In this document: positions 55,284 through 64,000 of the stretch, in pieces
How the letters are laid out: the number at the start of each line of letters is the position of its first letter
Numbering within the stretch: the first letter of the stretch is position 1
Assembly (NCBI GenBank): GCA_028532985.1
Contig: JANCIK010000010.1
Span: 620,001 to 684,000, forward strand
Source of the DNA: Stropharia rugosoannulata
Taxonomy: Eukaryota > Basidiomycota > Agaricomycetes > Agaricales > Strophariaceae
Direction of reading: 5' to 3'
DNA length: 64,000 nucleotides
Notes under the pieces: model-generated
Told to the model about the DNA's origin: nothing
The model's database searches: none
What the model saw: the letters and a program-made list of their open reading frames with translations, nothing else
Made by a program: the position numbers and the translations under genes

Positions 55284-56012
55284 AAATCAAAGTAGCGGCA
55301 TGTACACAGTGGACTGGAGTCCCTGGTCGCACGACGCGTTATATACAGATCAACCAAACTGGAAAATCTTCATTTAAAGTAAATGTAAGAACCTGGTAAG
55401 AACGGATAACGACGAGGGCAAGACGAGGGTGACATGCACACTTCTTAACGAAATGAGACGGTCCGCTTACCCGTAGCAGATACCCCTTTCGGGCCGCCCC
55501 GCCGGGTTAAGCGCAACCTTGAGGCTTGCGCAACTTACCTGTTGTTTCCTGCCCTGTCAGAACAAAGAACTGCAATAACCCTAAGAACTTGCTTGGTACA
55601 CCATTTTGAGATCTTTGCGGTCACATCACTATGTCAATAGATGGACAATCGACGAGCAGACTACTTAGTAGGACTGACAGTTGAGGCCGCACTGGTATCA
55701 TGCATGTGAACTTTGACCTGGTCTGGCCAACTTCTTCGACGGTCTGAGGTCCGCTTTCAGGTCAGTCGATCGAGCTTCTTCTGCAGAGCTCCGCGCTCGC
55801 ACACGTCATCACAACCCCTCTATCACGATCATCTAAATGACACAGAAATTCTTATGCAAAATTTCTACCGGGGCAAAGACAGGTGACTATTTCAGCTGTT
55901 CAGCTTCTCATGTTTCAAAGAACGCCATATTTCGTGGAGAAGGATGCTTCATGGCTACAAGGGGACTATAAGAGAACAATGGGTAACATACTCGGTATGT
56001 AATCCGTCCACT
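55284..56012. other. intergenic, nothing recognised
   Basis: Promoter region of GH43 copy 3; a weak TATA-like CTATAAG near 55965. Confidence 0.4.
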
Positions 56013-57692
56013 ATGAACTTTACCTTCCTTCTAACCTTTCTGCTTGCGTTTGCGTACAAAGTACTTGCGGACTATCCCGCTCCTCAAGCCGTAACTGGGA
56101 ACACCGCGGTCCATGACCCCACCATCTGCCAGGACCAACATGGGACATACTTTCTGTTCTGTGTGTCCATACAACAGTCCGTCTGTAATGCCCTTACTAA
56201 CTACAAAAACGTGATGTCAGGTACTGGAACAGGAATTGAGATTCGCACCTCCCCGGACCGCAAGAACTGGACTTTTGCTGGAGTTATGTGGCCAGATGGC
56301 GCGCCGTGGACAGACCAATTTACCCTAACTTCGAATGGGTAAATATTAATATTGACATGTCTACTGGTCATCTAACGACTCACATGCTTTGCAGCGTCTT
56401 GTGGGCGCCCGATTGCACATATCGCAATGGGGAATTTATCGTGAGCCTGGATCTGTGCAGCAAAAAGCAACTTTTAAAATCCTCCCGAGATTTACTACGC
56501 CGCCTCCAGCTTCGGATCGCAGACAGTGAGTCTCCTGAATATAAGAAGCTACTCCCATTAATTGTGTCCTTTACCTGGTACTAGTCTGGTATTTTCCTCG
56601 CCAAATCAAAGACAGGAATGCCAGGTAAGGCTACTTATTGTTTCCATCCCACGGTTAACAGGCTGACCAAACCACAGGAACATTCACCCATGAGGGTCTC
56701 GTTACTCAAAGCTCGTCCATCTTGGATTACAATGTGTGTTGAGGCCATTTAACATCTACTTTCTGGCTATCATATCTGACTGGGGCTTCGTAATTGTAGA
56801 CCATTGACCCAAAGTAAGTCAACTTTGTTTCGATAGCCCACCTTCATCTAATCTATCTATTCCTACAGTTTAATAATTGGTAAGTGAAGTTGAAATTTTA
56901 CGACTTTATCACTCTGATCTGGAGTCACAGTCGGAGATTCGTGGCGTCTCTCCCTAGGCAGCTTCTGGACGGGAATTAAAGAGTTCGACGTTGACCCTCG
57001 CACGGGGCTTCTACTTCAGGGCAACGCTTCATCTCCAACTTCAATTTCAGAACGCTTCGTGAACAGTCAGTCCATTGAAGCCAGTGTTATATTCCAACAC
57101 GGGGAGTTCTTCTATCTCTTCACTTCGTGGGACTTCTGCTGCCGCGGGGTGAACAGCACATATAACATTCGCGTAGGACGTTCGAATACGTATGTATTCA
57201 TGTTCCTCTTACTTAACATGGTCCTTTATTTATTATCTCCCTTGTCAGTGTTTCTGGTGGGTATGTTGATCAGGATGGTGTCGGCCTTATCAATGGCGGA
57301 GGAACGCTTGTTTTGGAGACTCATGATGATGTACGTGCTATATTTAGAAACGTAAAAAGGTACGAAACAGAAGGCTTCACAGATCGTCGGCCCTGGTGGA
57401 CAAGATCTTTTTGTTGATGAAGATGGCGTAATGATGGTGTACCGTGGGTAGACGCGCGCTCCTTCGTTGACTCCGTTTCTTACTGTTTCCGTAGATTACT
57501 ATACTCCGACGGGTAGTTTCGTAAGTGTTCGGGAGAAAGTACACTCCGATGAAGACTGGCTGATCATTCTTATCTTAGCTCGGTTTAAATAGGCTGGACT
57601 TCTCCAGTGGCTGGCCGGTATGCTTTTTGCTTGTCCAGTCAGTCGTGTAGCTCATTACATTGCGTAAATTTTAGGTTGTCAAGCCCACATAA
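56013..57692 (+). CDS. GH43 arabinanase-like protein (copy 3, uninterrupted)
   Basis: Start MNFTFLLTFLLAFAYKVLA (signal peptide), then DYPAPQAVTGNTAVHDPTIC with the base Asp. Downstream exons: GIEIRTSPDRKNWTFAGVMWPDGAPW, LWAPDCTYRNGEFIV, the IDPN pKa-Asp region near 56800-56875, SWRLSLGSFWTGIKEF, the putative acid Glu in SIEASVIF, CRGVNSTYNIRVGRS, and MVYHYYTPTGSF-LGLNRLDFSSGWPVVKPT with stop at 57690. Introns stand at the same places as in copy 2, so the two are recent duplicates. About 320 residues, secreted. Endo-arabinanase or related activity on pectin side chains is inferred; subfamily not fixed. Confidence 0.9.
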
Positions 57693-58298
57693 GTCGTGTA
57701 TTATCATCGCACCCAAATTTCAGCCTTTCTGCTTTAAATCAATCATGTGCTTTACCCACTAAAAGTACAGTTGCTTAGTACTTACTACGTGTGGGAATGG
57801 CTGCATGTCATTCGACGCCGCCCGCGGTGCCAATTCGTCTGCTAGCCGCCTTCATTTGATGCTATTTTTCTTTTCAAGCGACGGTTGCAAATCCTACTCT
57901 CTCTGGGCTCATACTCGAGCTTGAAGTAAAAGAACCTCTGTGTCTCTTAAGCTAAGCAGGGGCATTTGTTTCTGATTATCTTTGATTTGCTACGGACTTT
58001 AAACGATAGGACGCTCCCAGCACTCAGGCAAATTTTCTGTAGTACGAGTTACTTATAAGCCGCGCTAGGCTGCGCTATTTTGGATTACATCCTCCATCAT
58101 AGATCACACATAGGTTCAAATCAACCAAAACAAGGTACTGCGAGCGAGATAGCCTGTTACGGACATTTTATTCCCAAGGCCTACTCCGCACTATTGTATT
58201 TTCTTATCGATCAATGCTAAAGCGCTAACACCCTGACATACATTTTGGGTATTTAAGGAGAGCAAGACGCAGTTTTCCAACAGATCAACTGGAGAAAC
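57693..58298. other. intergenic, nothing recognised
   Basis: A TATTTAA box lies near 58250, about 45 nt upstream of the membrane-protein gene. Confidence 0.4.
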
Positions 58299-59603
58299 AT
58301 GTCTTCGGCTGCAGGAGACGGTCTGCCCTCAGTTGACTTTCAAAGATCTTTGACCAGCGCCGCTCTCAATTCTACCCTCTTATTTGTGTTATTCATGGGT
58401 AAGCACAATATACTTGGGCAGAATCAATACTGATTGGATCATGACTTACAGGCATGTACACAATAATATTGCTCGGAACGATCTACGTCTACAGTAAGTG
58501 CGTTTCTCGTACTGCAGTTACTATATGGCCGGGCGATAATTTGGTTAACATAGCGAATCAGAAGACGGGTCCGAACCGGGTCATTGTAGCGAGCCTTTCG
58601 GCACTTTATGCCGTCACACTTGCCAATCTGTGTATTCAATGGCTGGTGATGAACCAAATTTTCATCGGCAATGGCGACTCTCGCCTTTCAGAATTTATTT
58701 ACATCGAAGTTGGAGATGGGGCTGAAGCAGTTGCTGCAGCTACCGTGCAAAGTGCTGGGTATATTCTTGCAGACGGACTACTAGTACGAGATTTTATTTT
58801 CCCTCACTGACGCCATCTGAGAGCCATGCTCGTTGATTTTCTCAGCTATGGAGATGCTTTCATATGGTGGGGCCATCCGTGTTCTGGATGGTTATTCCAT
58901 CTTTCTTCTATATCTCTGAGATAGGTGAGCCTCGCTCTAGTAGTATACCGAAGGTGTCCTTCATTAACACAATATATAAGTGCTATCCATCGCTAGTGTT
59001 ATTATTGGAGGGATAGTCGAGCTGCATCCTAACTCCCAGACACTGAAGACAGAGAGAGCTGAAGATATTGTTTCTGGGGCTCTTGCCTCAGTCACTGCTG
59101 CAACGAGTCTGTCTGCAACGTTTGTTATATGTTGGAGGATAGTGACATCGTCTCGCGACTCGGCCGTTGTTGGGAAAGGAAGGTATAAACGCATCATCCA
59201 AATGTTGATCCAGTCCGCAGTGCTCTACTCCATCTCAGGCGTCGTTTATGCAATATCAAGTATTTTGACGGTGTTCCAGACACAGAGTCTTGTCTACGTG
59301 TCGGATGTCATGATCCAGTACGCCGCCACCCTCAATGTGATGATGACGGTACGAGGGACAACATATTATTTGTTCTGGAAATGCTTATTTGACGGTCAGG
59401 GAATTGCACCCACGCTGATGGTTGCTCAAATCAGCCTCTCCACTGGTCTATCATCCACCGAGGTGGATAAATCAAACCACCTCTCTATTCTTCAATTTCA
59501 AGGGAAGACAACCACCAACAATTCGGCGCACGACACCGGGCACGATTTCTCCCATATGTCCGCATCACCTAATCAGAAGGAGGGGTTGGCTGAAGTGGTA
59601 TAG
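58299..59603 (+). CDS. multi-pass membrane protein of the Agaricomycete seven-helix type
   Basis: Start MSSAAGDGLPSVDFQRSLTSAALNSTLLFVLFMG, a short intron near 58400, then MYTIILLGTIYVY. Further hydrophobic segments: VIVASLSALYAVTLANLCIQWLV, the region around AEAVAAATVQSAGYILADGLL, VLSIASVIIGGIV, ASVTAATSLSATFVICWRIV, SAVLYSISGVVYAISSILTVF and VMIQYAATLNVMMTVRGTTYYLFW. About seven helices with a polar Ser/Thr/His-rich C-terminal tail. Proteins with this layout are very numerous in mushrooms and resemble serpentine receptors, but no ligand or partner is known to me. About 380 residues. Confidence 0.75.
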
Positions 59604-60366
59604 GTATGAGCTCGGTGGGTTGTGGGAAGCTTTGGTCAAGTGATCAAGCTAATTGATATTTATATTTATGTTCATGTACTCTTAATGCATATTATTAAGG
59701 CCAGGTTAGAGAGTACTATATTCTGTTTGGACTCTCCCAGAAGGAAGTAAAAAATTGCGCTCTGCGAAGTTGCTCTGCCAATACATCAAAGAACCAATGA
59801 ATGTAGGGCCCTTGCATCCGAATCAAAGGTAGAATGACGGAGGATTAGCGGAGGATGCGCATAAATTCGAAGTAAAATTAGCCGTACGTATATCAGACAC
59901 GGCGGTAATATTTGATGGTGACTCAGTGAGGAGAGAAGGATGTGGCCTTTTGCAGAATTGCAGTTTGTTGGACAGAATTATTTTACACTGCTGATCAACC
60001 GACGGTGAGAGTATAGTCACGAACGCTGACACGAGCTCAAACGGAGGTACCAGGATGCAGTACACCGGAAGCCGAGCGGAAGGAAACCGGATTGCGCCCG
60101 GCGCCTGCGCTCCATCTGCGCTGCAACTGCGCTGGCGTCTTCCGTGCGTCGCTGTCCACTGCGGCAGAGAAAGGGACACAAACACGAACCTGGGATGCAT
60201 ATACGCATAGTAATTTTACTTACTGTGCCTCCTTACCCGCGCTCTGAACGTTTTCTGTGCGGTCGTTGAACTTGCGCTGAAACATGGCCACGCATACATA
60301 GCTGTGACCAGGCGCATCGGCACGAGCCGGCTTCGGGATGTGCCGGCTGGCCGGCTTCAATGTTGA
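59604..60366. other. intergenic, nothing recognised
   Basis: 3' region of the membrane-protein gene; the 125-codon minus frame at 59823-60200 has no family features. Confidence 0.4.
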
Positions 60367-61178
60367 CTAGTGACTACACTGCTGGTGCCGACGTGTTTTT
60401 GGCTGCAAAATATGTATTGCTATATACGTCATGTATTTCAATATAATATTTTACAACCAAAAACAAAAGCTTTATGTTTACAAAATAATAAAGAAATAGA
60501 TGGGATTTCTGTGCCATTTATGTTATCAAAACATAATTCCTATATGCAACATTTATCGCTGAGAGAAAATTGAAAGAAACTTAGCATAATTGTGTGATTT
60601 TTTGTGACTATATATGTGATGTGTTTAATCTTCTGTTTGCCTGGGAAATACATGCTCTTCATGTTTCTGGTATTCAACCACTTTTTATGACATAAAAATA
60701 CATAGAAAATGCACAATATTTTTACAAAACCTGTTTGGAAGAGAAATAGGAATCGGACTTACCTTTTATGGCAAGCCCGAGGTTGTCTTTAACCTACTTG
60801 GCACTCAAAAATGTCAAAAAAAGATAGATATCATATTTAAGGGTACATTTTTGGTCACTATAAATAAGTAATTAAAAATCTCACAAAATGAGTTCTATTT
60901 CTCGTTCATCCAGGCAAATAAAATGTCACATATATAGTAAAGAAAAACCATACAATTATGTTGTGTTTCTGGCAACTTTTCTGCAGCCATAAATGTTTCA
61001 AATGAGATTCATATATTGATAAATTAAAGGACAGAGAAAGTTCATGTGTTTGTGTATTATTTTGTAAACATAAATCCTCTGTTTTTGTCTGCCAAATACT
61101 ATATTCAAATACATGACGTATATGGCAATACATATTTTGTAGCCAAATACAGGCCGGTGCCAGCAGTGCTAGTGACTA
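60367..61178. mobile_element. 792-bp fold-back DNA element with about 280-bp inverted arms
   Basis: Element 60377-61168 lies between 10-bp direct repeats CTAGTGACTA (60367-60376 and 61169-61178). Ends CACTGCTGG and CCAGCAGTG are exact inverses. Similarity continues along nearly all of both arms (60377 to about 60660, about 60900 to 61168), for example AAAATATGTATTG and TATACGTCATGTATTT, with mismatches accumulating inwards. AT-rich, no coding frame. The duplication length and long TIRs resemble Mutator-like (MULE) derivatives; family uncertain. Confidence 0.88.
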
Positions 61179-61740
61179 GTGACTTGCGCTTTCTACTCAA
61201 TTTGCACAACATATGAGACTACGACTCGGAAATGACTTTGCGGAATGTACTTCAAGGATCGCGTGGCAGTCAGAGTCGGTCTTTGGTCTTTTTCTGGTGC
61301 CATATTGCTCTGGTAGTATACACTGGCACTGGCTGCCTGCGGCAAGTTGGCGGCAAGATATGCTAGTCTTTGTGGAGATGAGTGGATGTTGGCATGTGGG
61401 CTTTGCGGTTGATTTTATTTCTCAAAGAAGTAATTATATATTGCACTGAATATTTATAGTCGTACATTGACAGTGTGAAGATCCAGTAGACCTTGACTAG
61501 TGACTAACGGTGGTCTTGTGGTACCCAATCTCACGCGCACGGTTGAACGTTGTCCGTTACTACATCTCGCAGACAACATCCACAGATATGCCAGCCTGGT
61601 GCATACCAAAGCGTAGCCGAAAGTCTCAAGACCAAACATCCAAATCCAAGGTGACAGAAAAGCTTCCATTAGTCCTGCCTATAAGCTGACATGCACTCTT
61701 CCACACCTAGGATGCCATTCAAGGTCCGCCAACAAGTACT
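61179..61740. other. intergenic, nothing recognised
   Basis: Holds a third TGACTAGTGACTA at about 61494, matching the target-site sequence of the fold-back element. Confidence 0.4.
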
Positions 61741-64000
61741 ATGTACATTTTCGAGGCAACAAAAGCTACATCCACGACGTTGAAGACTCTATCAAGCTTC
61801 ATTCCAGTACCAGCCCTCAGTCCAGTGTTGGAACTTGCTACGCGTATTGTTGAAGCATGCGAGGTAAGTAAGACAACGCTGGTATGGGCTACGCCAATTT
61901 TCAGTGATAGGATGCAACTTCGATCGAGGAAGACGTTGAAGAGCTTCGAAAACGGGTCGTTTCCCTGAGCATTCTAATCGTCAACAACGTTCCATCGGAC
62001 CGTAATGTTAGCAAAGAACTTCAAACCAGAATTGACAGTCTTAAATCGTGCGTTTAGTCCTACTCATCTTTGCTGACCTTTCTCATCATTTTCAATAGCA
62101 TTCTACAAGAAATAGAGAGCGCGTTGAATGCTATTAAGCAACAATGGAGATGGCTTTTAATCATATTTCCGCAGTTGAATAAGGAGAGGGTGGACAAGTG
62201 CGTCAAGGATCTTGGCACCGCACTTGAAGCATTTGATGTACGTCTTCTGTCTACTATCCTTTCATATACAATGAACTTTTTTTAGATGTCCCACAGGCTT
62301 CAAGTCGAGGGAATACTAGACAACATCCTGCAGAGTACGAATGACATACGTGAAGAGATGAAAGAGGTAAAGGCGGAGGTCAAGAAACTCGCGGAATCTC
62401 TATACCCCCACACATCTCCGTATGCTATTGGGAAACAGGACATGCCGCCTCTATCCAAGGTATTTTTTGGACGTGATAGCGACGTTACTACCATTGTTAA
62501 TCGCCTCTCAACCGAGGATGGGTCGCATGTGTGTATTACTGCGTCTGGTGGAATGGGCAAGACAAGACTAGCGCTCGCCGTGATCCACAATACATCCATT
62601 TGCAATATTTTTGGGCGCTACCGATTCTGGGTACCGTGTATAACAGCAACAACAGCAGATGCGCTCCGCCGACTCCTTTACATCCAGCTCTCAATTACAG
62701 CTGAGACGTTCGACAGCCTCGACATCCTCGTTTCCGAGCTCATGGCTACACCGGATAGACGGCTCATCCTCCTGGATAACTTCGAGACCCCATGGCAATC
62801 CAACGGCGAAGGAGATAAAATCAGTGACATTCTAATCAGGGTCGCACAAATTCCCCATGTTACTCTGCTAGTCACGATGACCTCCGCATTTCCTCCCATG
62901 CAGGATATTGACTGGAAGCATCACCATCTCCATCCACTAGATGCTCTCGCTGCGCAAAAGGCTTTCTTAACAGAGTGTCCGTCTTCGTCTTCAGATCTAC
63001 CAGGAGTTGACAAGCTCACAAGCGCCGTTGGGTATGTACCATTGGCCATCAACCTAATGGCGCGCGCTGGACAGGGGTCCCATTTGCCCACGGAAGCTCT
63101 GCTAGCGGACTGGAACTCAAGTGGAATCGGCATGCTAAGCGGCCTGAACGACCGGATTCGACGATCCATAGATCTGGTACGCACTGAACATTCCGCACTC
63201 AACCTACTTGCCATCCTGTCAATACTTCCGCTGGGGACTTGTATGAAAAATATAAACTCACTATGGGCCACTGAAGTACATCCAATCTCCAGTGCTCTCA
63301 GTACCTTGCGTAGCAAAGCACTTATAGAATGCGATAACGGAGAATCCAGCCGCGTCTACGTCATTCCGACTATTCAAGCTTTCGTGAAGCAGCACGGGTT
63401 TATTTCGGGAGACATACAAAAACACGTACGACGTGCTTGTCAAGAATTTGTACTTAAGAACAAATTCTACATCGGCGACGAGCCTGATTACAGAGCAAGA
63501 GTGACAGCGCTTTCCGAGGAACAGAACAACATCGAGGTTCTTTTGATGCAGGAAGACTGTGAAGACGACCAGGAACGTCTTCATCGTGCTGACGCTCTCG
63601 TAGCGTTCTGTGTCTATTTGCACCACGTAAAGCCCAGTATCACTATTGCTCAACTAGCGTTAGACGCTGCGGAAGCCACCAAGAGCCGTCGCTGCATAGC
63701 TGAAGCCCACGAAGTACTTGCGGACATGTACCATTTAGCCAGTCAATATCATGCAAGCTATCATCACTACGAGGAGGCCCATCAGCACTTCGTCGACATA
63801 CAAGACTTCGCGCGGGCAGGCGAATGCACATATATGATGATGTTGATTGGCTGGATGTTATCGGACGGCTCGGGAGCACCAGGACTGACACTCGAGTTAC
63901 TCGCTGAGGAGGCCCAGGCCGAGCTATCCCATGACGAGGGCAATGAATACAATATGGCTCGCGGTATGCTGGTACGTGGAGAATATTTCTGGTATTCTAG
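61741..64000 (+). CDS. NLR-like NB-ARC/TPR protein with MLKL-like N-terminus (3' partial)
   Basis: Four exons: 61741-61863, 61911-62047, 62099-62237, and 62286 onward (runs off the window). N-terminal residues 1-130 (TLKTLSSFIPVPALSPVLEL, DATSIEEDVEELRKRVVSL, ILQEIESALNAIKQQWRW) look like the four-helix bundle related to MLKL/HeLo-like death effectors found in many mushroom NLRs. The NB-ARC domain has P-loop ASGGMGKTRLA (about 219-226), Walker B RRLILLDNFE (about 292-300), a sensor region VTLLVTMTS and GxP-like VGYVPLAINL. A winged-helix region follows, then TPR-like helices from about 500 (AEAHEVLADMYHLASQYHAS, YEEAHQHFVDIQDFARAGE). Such STAND proteins are thought to trigger cell death on non-self recognition; this is inferred. 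Confidence 0.88.

Noticed and set aside
59823..60200. 125-codon minus frame downstream of the membrane protein
   Set aside because: No recognisable domain and biased composition; not supported as a gene.
61711..61785. Earlier ATG at 61711 as the NLR start
   Set aside because: That frame meets a stop within about 25 codons; the frame from 61741 gives the expected helical N-terminus.

Overview
The window comes from a filamentous basidiomycete, most likely a mushroom-forming Agaricomycete. Genes are dense and split by many introns of about 45-60 bp with GTRNGY-like donors. Typical families are present: STE3-type pheromone receptors, an AA9 lytic polysaccharide monooxygenase, a GH13-CBM20 amylase, GH43 enzymes and an NB-ARC/TPR NLR-like protein with an MLKL-like N-terminus. 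The mobile elements (Copia, Ty3/gypsy, Helitron, long-TIR DNA elements) also fit. I saw no tRNA, rRNA or CRISPR.

Layout. 1-168: first exon of a GH43 gene leaving the window (minus). 935-6246: intact Ty1/Copia element. 6608 to about 13.4 kb: Helitron (minus) with RepHel and an accessory gene. 14.0-19.2 kb: two STE3-like receptor genes (minus), a candidate B mating-type or B-like locus; no pheromone gene was found by eye. 21.3-23.6 kb: amino-acid/GABA permease. 24.0-25.8 kb: zinc alcohol dehydrogenase. 25.9-26.7 kb: 802-bp TIR element. 27.2-28.0 kb: PEBP protein. 29.8-32.4 kb: secreted alpha-amylase with CBM20, convergent with an AA9 LPMO (32.6-33.6 kb). 34.3-35.7 kb: acidic zinc-ribbon orphan. 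37.3-37.8 kb: small C2H2 protein. 39.0-40.6 kb: mitochondrial TPR protein, convergent with proteasome subunit Rpn9 (40.9-42.2 kb).

43.0-52.8 kb: a second GH43 gene whose penultimate intron holds a three-level nest. An outer Ty3/gypsy element (44490-52653) carries a Gag-only LTR element (47318-52050) inside its reverse transcriptase. One LTR of that inner element carries a 1362-bp DNA transposon (47376-48737). Every level is bounded by a duplicated target site. 53.9-55.3 kb: NAD(P)-binding epimerase-like protein. 56.0-57.7 kb: third, uninterrupted GH43 gene. 58.3-59.6 kb: multi-pass membrane protein. 60.4-61.2 kb: fold-back element with about 280-bp arms. 61.7 kb to the end: NLR-like gene running off the window.

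Host genes fall into polysaccharide breakdown (three GH43, amylase, LPMO), sensing and self/non-self recognition (STE3 pair, NLR, membrane protein) and housekeeping (Rpn9, mitochondrial TPR). About 20 kb is mobile DNA, much of it apparently recent: the Copia LTRs and the inner-element LTRs read as identical, and the gypsy LTRs differ by one base and one 5-bp indel.
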